Shown here: positions 8,618-17,682 of the stretch, piece after piece
How the letters are laid out: each line of letters opens with the position of its first letter
How positions within the stretch are numbered: the first letter of the stretch is position 1
DNA from: Acidihalobacter sp.
Lineage (GTDB): Bacteria > Pseudomonadota > Gammaproteobacteria > DSM-5130 > Acidihalobacteraceae
Assembly: GCA_027013225.1 (NCBI GenBank)
Contig: JALUXU010000057.1
Location: forward strand, 62,001 to 126,000
Length of the DNA: 64,000 bases
Direction: 5' to 3'
Program-made: the position numbers and the translations under genes
Notes under the pieces: generated by a model
What the model was told of the DNA's origin: nothing
What the model saw: only the letters and a program-made list of their open reading frames with translations
The model's database searches: none

Positions 8618-9572
8618 GATGGGCTGTCTTGGGGTTCTCGGTTGGGGGGAGGATTCCCAGATGATGGAGCACTCTGTCGGCCCCTTGTGCAAGCAAGTGT
8701 TCGGCCAGCATCGTGCCCAAGTCCTCAGCCTCGGCGGGTTCGCTGCTGGCTTCGGCGCGATAGGTTTCACTGCCATCGGGCATGCCGATCAGAGCGCGCA
8801 TGTGAACTTTCCCATCACGCATTTGGGCATACGCAGCGATGGGTACTTGGCAACCGCCGTTGAGACGGGTATTGAGCGCCCGTTCGGCGCTGACGCACAG
8901 CCGTGTATCACGGTGCTCCAGTGGCGCGAGCAAGTCCAGAATGTGCGCATCCTCAAGCCGGGTTTCTATGCCAAGGGCTCCCTGGCCGATGGCTGGAAGT
9001 GATTCTTCGGGGGTCAGGAATGATCGAATGCGCTCGCCGAGGTCCAGGCGCTTGAGTCCTGCTGCGGCAAGGAGAATGGCGTCGTACTCGCCGGCATCGA
9101 GCTTGGCCAGGCGCGTATTGAGGTTGCCGCGCAAGCTCTGCACGCGCAGGCGCGGATGGTGGGAGAGGATCTGCATTTGACGCCGCAAGCTGGAGCTGCC
9201 GACGACGGCTTTCGCTGGGAGTTCGGAGGGATGAGCATAGGTATTGGAAACGAAAGCATCGCGTGGATCTTCGCGTTCGAGAATCACCGCCAGGCCAAGA
9301 TCCTCGGGAAAGTCTACCGGCACATCTTTCATGGAATGGACGGCGATGTCGGCCTCGCCCTGTAACAAAGCGTACTCGAGTTCCTTGACGAACAATCCCT
9401 TGCCGCCTATTTTCGCCAAGGGGCTGGCCAGTAGCTGGTCGCCGCGCGTGCTCAATGGCATCAGTTCGATCGTTAGCGCTGGATGCAAACTTTTCAAGCG
9501 GCGTGCGACCTCCTTGGCCTGCCAGAGGGCGAGGGGGCTTTTTCGGGTGGCGATGCGAAGGCGGTCAGACAT
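8610..9572 (-). CDS. hemC: Porphobilinogen deaminase (hydroxymethylbilane synthase)
   Basis: HemC joins four porphobilinogen molecules into hydroxymethylbilane. The 320-residue protein is of normal length. It carries [17 protein letters not shown] at the N-terminus, [59 protein letters not shown] and the loop [11 protein letters not shown], which contains the cysteine that binds the dipyrromethane cofactor. It is the first gene of the hemC-hemD-hemX-hemY run. trmL lies 59 bases upstream on the same strand, and TTTATACTT in that gap could be a promoter -10 box, so heme genes may have their own promoter. Confidence 0.95.
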   Translation of the reverse strand: MSDRLRIATRKSPLALWQAKEVARRLKSLHPALTIELMPLSTRGDQLLASPLAKIGGKGLFVKELEYALLQGEADIAVHSMKDVPVDFPEDLGLAVILEREDPRDAFVSNTYAHPSELPAKAVVGSSSLRRQMQILSHHPRLRVQSLRGNLNTRLAKLDAGEYDAILLAAAGLKRLDLGERIRSFLTPEESLPAIGQGALGIETRLEDAHILDLLAPLEHRDTRLCVSAERALNTRLNGGCQVPIAAYAQMRDGKVHMRALIGMPDGSETYRAEASSEPAEAEDLGTMLAEHLLAQGADRVLHHLGILPPTENPKTAHHD

Positions 9573-9631
9573 GATTCGGTTTCCGTCCGATGAAACGGTT
9601 GAAGTATAAAGGAATCACGGCCTCGGCGGTG

Positions 9632-10114
9632 TCAGTATCGGCAGGCGAGATCGCTCGCACCATCAAAATCGATCTGCCGCCAGGCCTCGTATACCATGAT
9701 CGAGGCGGCATTGGAAAGATTGAGGCTGCGATTGTTGGGGCGCATGGGCAATTTGAGCCACTGGTCGGGCGGCCAACGATCCAGTACGCTTGAAGGCAAG
9801 CCTCGGGTTTCAGGGCCGAACAAAAAAGCATCGCCCGCCCGATAGCTTGGGGCCGTATATAAGGTGCCTCCACGGGTGGTCAATGGGAACAGGCGGGCAA
9901 AGGCTGTAGTCTCAAGAAAAGCCTCCAGCGACGGATGTACCCGCAGATCGGCCCACTCATGGTAATCGAGTCCGGCACGGCGCAAACGCCGGTCATCGAG
10001 GCGAAAGCTCAGCGGCTCGATGAGATGCAACTGGCAGCCCGTGTTCGCGCACAGGCGGATGATGTTGCCGGTATTTGGAGGAATTTCTGGTTGATAAAGG
10101 ACAACGTGAAACAT
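9632..10114 (-). CDS. trmL: tRNA (cytidine/uridine-34 2'-O)-methyltransferase TrmL
   Basis: This is a SPOUT-fold methyltransferase for the wobble position of tRNA-Leu. The 160-residue protein begins MFHVVLYQPEIPPNTGNIIR and has the knot motifs FLFGPETRGLP and NRSLNLSNAASIMVYEA, with a length close to E. coli TrmL (157). The ATG at 10114 is chosen because the protein then begins exactly with the family N-terminus, although the frame stays open further upstream. This start codon shares bases with the start codon of the divergent pyrD gene: both lie in one CATG at 10112-10115. Confidence 0.92.
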   Translation of the reverse strand: MFHVVLYQPEIPPNTGNIIRLCANTGCQLHLIEPLSFRLDDRRLRRAGLDYHEWADLRVHPSLEAFLETTAFARLFPLTTRGGTLYTAPSYRAGDAFLFGPETRGLPSSVLDRWPPDQWLKLPMRPNNRSLNLSNAASIMVYEAWRQIDFDGASDLACRY

Positions 10115-11078
10115 GAATCTCAGTGTAGTTGACAAGCGTCTGGCCGTCGATTTTTGTGGCCTCGAGTTGGCCTCGCCGCTGGTTTTGTTGTCGGGATGTG
10201 TGGGCTTTGGCGAAGAATACACGCGGATCGAGGCTTTCTCCAACCGCGAGGTCGGTGCGATCTGTCTTAAGGGCACCACGCTGGCACCGCGGCTGGGCAA
10301 TCCGCCTCACCGCGTGTATGAGACGCCCTGCGGCATGCTGAACGCCATCGGCTTGCAAAACCCGGGAGCCCACCAGGTGGTGAATGAAATCCTGCCGCAG
10401 CTGGATTTTTCCGAGACGCGTTTCATCGCTAACGTGTCCGGTTCCACCGTGGAGGAATACGTGGAGGTGGCTCGCCTGTTCGACGATTCGCCCATCGATG
10501 CCATAGAGATCAATATTTCCTGCCCCAACGTCAAGGAAGGTGGTGTGGCATTCGGTAACGATCCGGATATGTCGGCCAGAGTGGTCGAGGCCTGCCGTGC
10601 GGCGACGAACAAGCCATTGATCACCAAGCTTTCCCCCAATCAGACAGACATCGCCGAAAATGCGCGCCGTTGCATCGAAGCCGGCACGGATGGATTCGCC
10701 GTAATCAACACTCTGATGGGTATGGCCATAGACGTGGAGCAGCGCGAGCCGATCATCGGCAATAACCAGGGTGGATTGTCCGGTCCGGCGATCAAGCCGC
10801 TTGCCGTGCTGAAGACCCACCAGGTCTACCAGGTCGCAAGGCCCCACGGCATTCCGATCATAGGACAAGGCGGCGTGGCCTCGGCCCAAGACGCACTGGA
10901 GTTTTTGATTGCCGGCGCCACGGCGGTCGGCGTGGGTACGGCGCTGTTCTACGACCCCTTGATCGTTGGCAAAATCAATGCGGGCCTGGCCGCCTATCTT
11001 GACCGCCATGGGCTCGATCATATTTCTCATCTGACCGGTAGCCTGATGCTGCATGGAGCGACCAGCGCATGCGGCTGA
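10113..11078 (+). CDS. pyrD: Dihydroorotate dehydrogenase, class 1B catalytic subunit type
   Basis: It oxidises dihydroorotate to orotate in pyrimidine synthesis. The 321-residue TIM barrel has NISCPNVKEGG with the catalytic cysteine of class 1 enzymes (class 2 membrane enzymes use Ser). Other motifs are GLQNPGA, IANVSGST, KLSPNQTDI, NTLMGMAID, GGLSGPAIKPLAV, IPIIGQGGV and GATAVGVGTALF. Class 1B enzymes normally pair with the iron-sulfur flavoprotein PyrK to pass electrons to NAD; no pyrK is in the window, so the partner is elsewhere or replaced. The ATG at 10113 is the only good start; AAGG lies 12 bases upstream, inside trmL codons. Confidence 0.9.
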   Translation: MNLSVVDKRLAVDFCGLELASPLVLLSGCVGFGEEYTRIEAFSNREVGAICLKGTTLAPRLGNPPHRVYETPCGMLNAIGLQNPGAHQVVNEILPQLDFSETRFIANVSGSTVEEYVEVARLFDDSPIDAIEINISCPNVKEGGVAFGNDPDMSARVVEACRAATNKPLITKLSPNQTDIAENARRCIEAGTDGFAVINTLMGMAIDVEQREPIIGNNQGGLSGPAIKPLAVLKTHQVYQVARPHGIPIIGQGGVASAQDALEFLIAGATAVGVGTALFYDPLIVGKINAGLAAYLDRHGLDHISHLTGSLMLHGATSACG

Positions 11079-11239
11079 GATTGTCCGCCGGGAATAAATC
11101 CCCGGTACGTTTCGTCATACACGAGTCGGCTGCCGGATTTAAGGGGGGGTGACGGAACCGCGCCGTGCTTGTAGTTCCTGCGTCCGTGAGGAATGTCGCC
11201 GACAGCGTTTGAATCTAGGCATGAACAGACCTTAAAGAC
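11079..11239. promoter_or_regulatory. Leader region of the long resB-to-dgc gene run
   Basis: The 161 bases between pyrD and resB carry a small stem CCGGG/CCCGG at about 11089-11107 and a G-run at 11142-11150. This is the only gap longer than about 25 bases before 25472, so the promoter of the following genes is most likely here or within pyrD. No confident -35/-10 pair was found. Confidence 0.35.
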
Positions 11240-13216
11240 ATGAACCAAGCTGTTTCCAACATGCACATGATCCGTCGCCGCTCGCTGGCCGGCGTGTGGC
11301 TGCGGTTTTTGGGGTCCATGAACCTGGCCATCACCTTGCTGGTGGCCGTGGCGGTGGCTTCTGTCATCGGCATGGTGATTCCCCAGAATCAGCCTTTTCC
11401 CGATTATGTGTTGCAGTTCGGGCCGTTCTGGTTCCAGGTATTTCACGCGCTTGGGTTGTACAACGTCTATTCCTCGGCCTGGTTTGTGGCGATTCTGGCT
11501 TTTCTGGTGATTTCCACCAGCGTGTGCGTGGTGCGCAATGTGCCTGGCATGCTGCGCGAGATGATTCGTTTCCGGACGAACGTGCAAGCAAAGTCTTTGC
11601 GCCAGATGCGTGATCTTGCTGAGCGGGATACGGCGGTGGAAATGCAGATTGTGCTGGCGCGGGCCGAACGACTGCTGCGTAATCGGGGCTGGCGTTTGCG
11701 TGTCTTACGGCAAGGCGGCACAGTGATGCTGGCGGCGGTGAAGGGAGCGAGCAATCGCCTCGGTTATCTGCTGACGCATATCGGTCTGGTTGTGATTCTT
11801 CTGAGCGGTGTCATAGACGGCAACCTGCCGGTGCAGATAGCGATGGCGATGCAGGGCCTTCATGTCGATACGCAGATGGATGTGCCCGCCTCACAGGTGC
11901 CTGCCGACAGCCGTTTGGGGCCGGGCACGGTGGCGTTTCGAGGCGATGTGACCGTGCCCGTGGGGGACAGCACCGATGTGGTGTTTCTGAAATTCGGCAA
12001 GGGTTACCTGGTGCAGGATCTGCCATTCACCCTGACGCTCAAGGATTTCACTGTAGAACGCTATCGCAGCGGACCTCCCAAGGATTTCGTCAGCCGCGTG
12101 CTCGTGCATGACGCTGCGACAGGTCAGACCGTACATGCGACGATAAGCGACAACCATCCTCTCATGTTCCATGGCTATGATATCTATCAGACCAGCTTTG
12201 GCGACGGGGGTTCCCGCTTGCAATTCAAGGTATGGCGATTTACCAACGGTGGCGAGCGCACCATGCAAGGCGACGTGTTCCAGAACTATCCCCTGAAAGG
12301 CGGTGCGCAGCCCTTGATGCTCGATCTGGTCAATTTTCGCCGTTTCAACATTATCGGTACGCAGGCGGATGACAGGGGGCCGAGTTTCACCTATAAGATT
12401 CGTCGTCCCGATGGCGTAGCGATGGAATACCTTAATTACATGCGGCCGCAGAAAATCGACGGCCGTTTGTACTATTTGAGCGGCGTTCGTTCCAGTCCTG
12501 CCCAGGATTACCGGTTTCTGCGTATCCCGGTGGGTCCTGAAGGCGGCGTGCGCCATTTCATGCAACTGGCTGCCGCCCTGCATAATCCGGAGGCCAGGCA
12601 CAAGGCGGCTGACGCTACGGCGGTTCAAGCGGCGCAAGCGATGGGCAAAGAAAGTCCAGCGGTGGAGCAACGCACCACTGCGGCAGTGAATCGCCTGCTC
12701 AATCTGTTTGCCGCGGGTGGCCTGAATGCAATCTATGCTGATATCCGCACGCGTGTTCCCAAAGCTAAACAGGCGGGCGTAGCCGCCGCTTCCATGCAGA
12801 TTGTCGATCAGTCTCTATTGAATCTCTACCGGCAAGTGCTGTGGAAGGATGGCGGAAAGGGAATGACGCCAAAAGACGTAGCTTGGCTGCAGGCCGCCAT
12901 ACCCGCTTTAGGGGTGCTGCCGCAATACAGCGCGCCTTTCTATCTGCAGTTGACCGGTTTCCATCAGGTGTTGGCCTCGGGACTGCAGGTGACTCATTAT
13001 CCAGCGACGACGGCAGCCTTCCTTGGCGCCGCAATGCTTATGCTTGGCATCGTATTGATGTTTTTCGTTCCTTATCGCCGCCTCTGGTTGCGGCTCGAAC
13101 CGCGTGCGGATGGCGGTACATATTTGCTCATGGCGGGTACCAGCAATCGTCATGCCATGGATTTTTCCCGCCAGTTCCGCCAGTTGCATGAGAAACTGTT
13201 TGCCAGGCTGGATTGA
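11240..13216 (+). CDS. resB: ResB-like cytochrome c biogenesis protein, copy 1
   Basis: ResB (Ccs1) with CcsA forms the System II heme lyase that exports heme and attaches it to apocytochromes c outside the inner membrane. The 658-residue protein shows the ResB layout. A first helix, FLGSMNLAITLLVAVAVAS, begins near residue 24, and GPFWFQVFHALGLYNVYSSAW leads to a second. A third, GYLLTHIGLVVILLSG, is near residue 175, and a long periplasmic domain follows. The last helix is near residue 600 (FLGAAMLMLGIVLMFF) and ends in YRRLWLRLE. The motif FHGYDIYQTSFGDGGS is in the periplasmic part. It is about two thirds identical to copy 2 at the N-terminus by eye. It lies 24 bases ahead of ccsA copy 1. 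Confidence 0.9.
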   Translation: MNQAVSNMHMIRRRSLAGVWLRFLGSMNLAITLLVAVAVASVIGMVIPQNQPFPDYVLQFGPFWFQVFHALGLYNVYSSAWFVAILAFLVISTSVCVVRNVPGMLREMIRFRTNVQAKSLRQMRDLAERDTAVEMQIVLARAERLLRNRGWRLRVLRQGGTVMLAAVKGASNRLGYLLTHIGLVVILLSGVIDGNLPVQIAMAMQGLHVDTQMDVPASQVPADSRLGPGTVAFRGDVTVPVGDSTDVVFLKFGKGYLVQDLPFTLTLKDFTVERYRSGPPKDFVSRVLVHDAATGQTVHATISDNHPLMFHGYDIYQTSFGDGGSRLQFKVWRFTNGGERTMQGDVFQNYPLKGGAQPLMLDLVNFRRFNIIGTQADDRGPSFTYKIRRPDGVAMEYLNYMRPQKIDGRLYYLSGVRSSPAQDYRFLRIPVGPEGGVRHFMQLAAALHNPEARHKAADATAVQAAQAMGKESPAVEQRTTAAVNRLLNLFAAGGLNAIYADIRTRVPKAKQAGVAAASMQIVDQSLLNLYRQVLWKDGGKGMTPKDVAWLQAAIPALGVLPQYSAPFYLQLTGFHQVLASGLQVTHYPATTAAFLGAAMLMLGIVLMFFVPYRRLWLRLEPRADGGTYLLMAGTSNRHAMDFSRQFRQLHEKLFARLD

Positions 13217-13240
13217 TGCTTGATTTGTTCGGAGATTGAC

Positions 13241-14428
13241 ATGCCCATATCGCGCGATATTCTGGAAGACTTGGACGAGCCTTCGCTGCTGCGCCGCCTA
13301 ACGGGACGAGACTGGCTGTGGGCGCTCCTGGTGCTGATCGGCACGGCCATCGCATTCGATCGTTTTCATGCGGATTTTGGAACGATTCAGGACGTTCTAT
13401 TGGCCTCGACCGCTGCCGGAATGATCGCCCTGGGCTGGTTCTGGCGTCAATTCGAGGGGTTCAGCCTGGCGGTGACGGTCTTGAGTCTGTCCGCCATCGC
13501 GCTCTATGGAAACAGCTTGGCCGCTGCCCATCGAGATCCCTTGTTGTTATTCCTGCTTTCCAGTCCGGTGGCCATCACTTGGTCGTGCGCATTATTTCTT
13601 CTCGCCAATGCTATTTATCTGCTGGGGCTTGCCGTGCGTTCCGATAGCGCCTCTCAGGGTTTGCTGTCATGGGGCAGCCGTCTGACCTGGGCGGCGGTGA
13701 CGATGGGCTTCGTCGCCCTGATGGTGCGCTGGCGCGAATCCTATCTGCTGGGGCCAGCAGAGGCGCAGATACCGATCAGCGATCTGTTCGATGTGTTCGT
13801 GTTGTTTAACGTGGTGACCGGCCTTTTGTACCTGTATTTCGAAACCCGCTACCGGCAGAAGTCGCTGGGTGGATTGGCGCTGCTTATCGTCAGTGCCGCC
13901 TCGCTTTTCACATTCTATTTGATGTTTCAATTCCACGGTGCGCATATCGGTCCGGTTAATCCTGAATTGCGCAGTTATTGGATCAAGATTCATGTGCCTG
14001 CGCTGTTTATCGGTTATGGCGCTTTCGCTATTGGAGCGATGGTGGGCGGCGCTTGGCTGCTACGTGCCCGTGCCGAACGTTTGTATCCTGATGGCCGAGT
14101 GACGCGGCGGCTGCCTGACCTGCAGACGCTGGATGATGTGATGTACCGTTACAACGCGCTGGGTTTTGTTTTTCTCACCCTGGGAACGATCCTCGGTGCC
14201 TTGTGGGCCGAACAAGCTTGGGGAGCGTATTGGTCTTGGGATCCGAAGGAAACCGAAGCGCTGGTGGTGTGGTTGAACTATGCCGCCTGGCTGCACATGC
14301 GCTATACCAATGGCTGGCGGGGTAAGACGATGGCAATCTGGACTATCGTCGGCCTGTTGCTGACCACGGCTGGATTCATCGGCGTGGATGTGTTCCTGCC
14401 CGGTCTACACTCGTTCGGTCGCCTATGA
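13241..14428 (+). CDS. ccsA: CcsA/ResC-like cytochrome c biogenesis protein, copy 1
   Basis: CcsA is the heme-handling multi-helix partner of ResB. The 395-residue protein has about eight membrane helices and the WWD segment WGAYWSWDPKE near residue 328. In this copy the usual Trp after PKET is Glu (KETEALVVW), whereas copy 2 has KETWALIVW. Histidines likely to bind heme lie in IKIHVPALFIGYG and near the C-terminal LHSFGRL. Start: the frame opens at a TTG at 13220, but the ATG at 13241 has GGAG six bases upstream and is preferred. It is followed 16 bases later by resB copy 2. Confidence 0.9.
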   Translation: MPISRDILEDLDEPSLLRRLTGRDWLWALLVLIGTAIAFDRFHADFGTIQDVLLASTAAGMIALGWFWRQFEGFSLAVTVLSLSAIALYGNSLAAAHRDPLLLFLLSSPVAITWSCALFLLANAIYLLGLAVRSDSASQGLLSWGSRLTWAAVTMGFVALMVRWRESYLLGPAEAQIPISDLFDVFVLFNVVTGLLYLYFETRYRQKSLGGLALLIVSAASLFTFYLMFQFHGAHIGPVNPELRSYWIKIHVPALFIGYGAFAIGAMVGGAWLLRARAERLYPDGRVTRRLPDLQTLDDVMYRYNALGFVFLTLGTILGALWAEQAWGAYWSWDPKETEALVVWLNYAAWLHMRYTNGWRGKTMAIWTIVGLLLTTAGFIGVDVFLPGLHSFGRL

Positions 14429-14444
14429 GCGGCTGGGAGATTAG

Positions 14445-16466
14445 ATGAAATTGGAAGAAACAGCGGGTCGCTTGCCGGCCCGAAGGCGCCGTTCCACGGC
14501 GGCGGTGGTCCTTGAATTCCTGGGATCGATGAATCTGGCCATTACTCTGCTGGTGGCGGTTGCGGTGGCCGCTGTGATCGGTACCGTTTTGCAGCAGGAT
14601 CAGGCCTATAGTGATTATCAGCTCAAGTTCGGGCCATTTTGGTTCCAGGTGTTCAAGGCACTGGGTTTATACGACGTTTATTCCGCCGGCTGGTTCCTGT
14701 TCATTCTCGCTTTTCTGGTGACTTCGACGAGTGTGTGCGTGTGGCGCAATGGACCGGCCATGTTGCGTGAAATCCGCCGCTTTCGCCTCGATGTGCAAAG
14801 CAAATCGCTGGAGCGGATGCGTCTGCACGCAAAAATCGAAACCTCTTCCGAGCTCGCCGGGGTAAGCGCCCGCGCCGAACGGCTGTTACGCAACAACGGC
14901 TGGCGTTTGCGTCGCGCGGAGCACGCAGGGGTCATCACTCTGGCCGGCATGAAAGGTGGCGCCAATCGGCTCGGCTACCTGCTCACCCATGTGGGAATCG
15001 TGGTCATTCTCGCCGGCGGTCTGATGGATAGTAAACTGCCGTTGCAGTACAAGCTCGTCAGCGGTCAACTGAAGGTGGAAACCCGTGACCTGCCAGCCTC
15101 GAAAGTGCCGGCCGACAGCCGCTTGGGGCTTGGCACCTTTTCTTTTCGGGGCAATATCAGCATTCCAGAGGGATCGACCGCCAATTTCGTTTATCTGCCC
15201 ATGGGAGATGGTTTTGTCATCCAGAAATTGCCATTTGATCTGACGGTGAAGAAGTTCACTGTCAAGCATTACATCACTGGCCAGCCATCGGACTTTTTGA
15301 GCCAGGTGGTGCTGCACGATCCCCGCAACGGCAAGACAATCGAGAAGACCATCCGCGTCAATCATCCGCTCGTCTATGATGGCTATGAAATCTATCAGGC
15401 CAGTTTTGGCGACGGCGGCACGAAACTCGATTTCACTGCCTGGTCCCTCGATGGCGGAAAACAGACTAAGGGCAAGGGTGCGGTGTTCGGCCGCTATGCG
15501 CTGGGAACCGGCAGCGATGCACGCTCTCTTGAGCTAGAAGATTTCCGCCTTTTCAACATCGATCAACTTCCGGGCGCGCGCGGCCAGACCACACCGCGTA
15601 ATCTCGGCCCCAGCGTGACATTCAAGCTGCGCGATGCCCAGGGCGTGGCGCGCGAGTACGTCAATTACTTTGCTCCCCAGCTTATCGATGGACAGATGTA
15701 TTACCTTAGCGGGGTACGCGCCTCTCCTGCCGAGCCTTTTCGTTATCTGCACATTCCTGCGGGTCCGCATGGAGGCGTAGAGCGTTTCATGGCTATGGCG
15801 GCGGCCCTGCACGATCCTGGCGTACTGAAACGTGTCGCTGGGCGAATGGCTGAGGCGGCTTTACAAGCCGCCCGTGTGAAGAATGAGAAGATGCGCGCGC
15901 GTGTCACCGACTCCACGGTTCATCTCCTCAATCTGTTTGCTCGTGGTGGTTATGACATGGTATTGGCGGATATTGAAAAGCGCGTGCCCAAGGATCGCCG
16001 CCAAAGCGCCGCCGACGTATTTTTGAAGGTGCTCAATTCAGGTCTGGAAGGCGTCTATGCGCACGTACTCGCCCAGCAGGGGATCACCCAGCCAACGCAA
16101 AAGGACTGGAATTGGTTCCAGCGCGCGGTGCCCACCCTCAGTGTTCTTTCAGAGTATGGCGCGCCTTACTATTTACAGTTCACCGGATTCAAGCATATCC
16201 AGGCCGCCGGCCTGCAGATTACGCATCATCCCGGGACCGTGGTTGTTTATACCGGTGCAGCCATGCTGGTGCTCGGCGTATTTCTGTTGTTTTTCCTTTC
16301 ACACCGGCGGATATGGGTGCGTATGGAATCGCGCGGGGAAGGCGGTACGAATGTCCTCTTTGCTGGCACCACCAACCGCAATCCTGCAGATTTCGAACGC
16401 GAATTCAATCGCTTGAAAGAGATTATGTTTGCACCATTGAAGCCGGATCGAATACCGGAACGATAA
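14445..16466 (+). CDS. resB: ResB-like cytochrome c biogenesis protein, copy 2
   Basis: This is a 673-residue paralogue of the first ResB with the same layout: FLGSMNLAITLLVAVAVAAV at the first helix, GYLLTHVGIVVILAGG at the third, a periplasmic domain with YDGYEIYQASFGDGGT, and a last helix at about residue 605 ending HRRIWVRME. A GGGAG Shine-Dalgarno lies just ahead of the ATG. The two copies have diverged most in the periplasmic domain. This suggests that they serve different cytochromes, or form two dedicated heme lyases, and are not a recent duplication. Confidence 0.9.
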   Translation: MKLEETAGRLPARRRRSTAAVVLEFLGSMNLAITLLVAVAVAAVIGTVLQQDQAYSDYQLKFGPFWFQVFKALGLYDVYSAGWFLFILAFLVTSTSVCVWRNGPAMLREIRRFRLDVQSKSLERMRLHAKIETSSELAGVSARAERLLRNNGWRLRRAEHAGVITLAGMKGGANRLGYLLTHVGIVVILAGGLMDSKLPLQYKLVSGQLKVETRDLPASKVPADSRLGLGTFSFRGNISIPEGSTANFVYLPMGDGFVIQKLPFDLTVKKFTVKHYITGQPSDFLSQVVLHDPRNGKTIEKTIRVNHPLVYDGYEIYQASFGDGGTKLDFTAWSLDGGKQTKGKGAVFGRYALGTGSDARSLELEDFRLFNIDQLPGARGQTTPRNLGPSVTFKLRDAQGVAREYVNYFAPQLIDGQMYYLSGVRASPAEPFRYLHIPAGPHGGVERFMAMAAALHDPGVLKRVAGRMAEAALQAARVKNEKMRARVTDSTVHLLNLFARGGYDMVLADIEKRVPKDRRQSAADVFLKVLNSGLEGVYAHVLAQQGITQPTQKDWNWFQRAVPTLSVLSEYGAPYYLQFTGFKHIQAAGLQITHHPGTVVVYTGAAMLVLGVFLLFFLSHRRIWVRMESRGEGGTNVLFAGTTNRNPADFEREFNRLKEIMFAPLKPDRIPER

Positions 16467-16478
16467 AGGGAGAAGACG

Positions 16479-17669
16479 ATGTCAGTACCACAGGATCATT
16501 TGCTAGAAGACCTCAGCCGCCCCGCTTTGTGGCGCCGACTCGAAGTGGCCGATTGGCTTTGGGCCATCCTGGTGGCCAGTGTGACGGGCTGGGTATTTGT
16601 GGATTTCAACGGCATGCTCGGCATTTACCAGCAGATCATTCTGTTGGGCGCAGGCGCGGGTCTGATCGGCCTGGGATGGTACTGGAAGCCGATGCGCGTC
16701 TTCTCTCTGACGGTGGCTGGGCTGAGCTTGCTCGCCATCTGGCTGTATGGAGGCCAATACGCCGCTGGCGAGAGTAACCCGATTCTCAACTGGGCCTTGT
16801 CCAGCCCATCAGCAATCGCCTGGATGGAGGGCTTCTTTCTTGCGGCCACCCTCGCTTACGGCTTCGGTCTGATCGTGGCAAGCGACCGGCTCTCGCAGCG
16901 CAGTCTGACGCTAGGCAGTGCTTTGACATGGGGCGCGGTGACCATGGGGTTCGTCGGCTTGATGGTGCGCTGGCGTGAATCTTATTTGATTGCGCCTGAG
17001 TTCGGACATTTTCCGGTGAGCAATCTGTTCGATGTGTTCGTACTGTTCTGCGTTATCACCGGCTTGTTGTATCTGTATTATGAAACGCGCTACCGCCAGC
17101 GCGCACTGGGCGCTCTGGCGCTTCTTGTCATCAGCGCCGCGGTAGCTTTCCTGATTTATTATACCGCCGCGCATCATGCCGATAAAATCATGCCGCTTGT
17201 GCCGGCGCTGAAAAGCTACTGGATGAAAATCCATGTGCCGGCCAATTTCATCGGTTATGGTTCTTTCGCCTTTTCCGCCATGGTGGGTCTGGCCTATTTG
17301 TTGCGCGCGCGCGCCGAACGCTTGCATCCAGAAGGTCGCGTGGCGCGGCGTCTACCCAGCCTGGAGATGATGGACGACATCATGTACCGCTACATTGCCG
17401 TGGGTTTTGCCTTTTTCACGCTGGCTACCGTACTGGGCGCCTTGTGGGCGGCCGAGGCATGGGGCGGTTACTGGTCATGGGATCCCAAGGAAACCTGGGC
17501 GCTGATCGTCTGGCTGAACTATGCTGCTTGGCTGCATATGCGCTTTAGCAAGGGTTGGCGTGGGCGTCCGCTGGCCATCTGGTCGTTCGTTGGCCTGCTG
17601 GTGACTACTTTCTGTTTCATGGGCGTGAACATGTTCCTCTCAGGGTTACATTCTTACGGCAAGCTCTGA
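16479..17669 (+). CDS. ccsA: CcsA/ResC-like cytochrome c biogenesis protein, copy 2
   Basis: This 396-residue multi-helix protein begins MSVPQDHLLEDLSRPALWRR, closely resembling the start of copy 1 after its own ATG. The WWD motif is complete: WGGYWSWDPKETWALIVWLNYAAWLH. Heme-ligand candidate histidines are in KIHVPANFIGYG and GLHSYGKL at the end. It lies 12 bases after resB copy 2, so the two are surely co-transcribed. The next gene begins 13 bases after its stop, so the transcript probably continues into the sucrose genes. Confidence 0.92.
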   Translation: MSVPQDHLLEDLSRPALWRRLEVADWLWAILVASVTGWVFVDFNGMLGIYQQIILLGAGAGLIGLGWYWKPMRVFSLTVAGLSLLAIWLYGGQYAAGESNPILNWALSSPSAIAWMEGFFLAATLAYGFGLIVASDRLSQRSLTLGSALTWGAVTMGFVGLMVRWRESYLIAPEFGHFPVSNLFDVFVLFCVITGLLYLYYETRYRQRALGALALLVISAAVAFLIYYTAAHHADKIMPLVPALKSYWMKIHVPANFIGYGSFAFSAMVGLAYLLRARAERLHPEGRVARRLPSLEMMDDIMYRYIAVGFAFFTLATVLGALWAAEAWGGYWSWDPKETWALIVWLNYAAWLHMRFSKGWRGRPLAIWSFVGLLVTTFCFMGVNMFLSGLHSYGKL

Positions 17670-17682
17670 GCAAGACAGTCTT

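Noticed and set aside
9993-11054. A 353-codon frame antisense to pyrD
   Set aside because: pyrD has intact catalytic motifs on the plus strand; the antisense protein has no known features.
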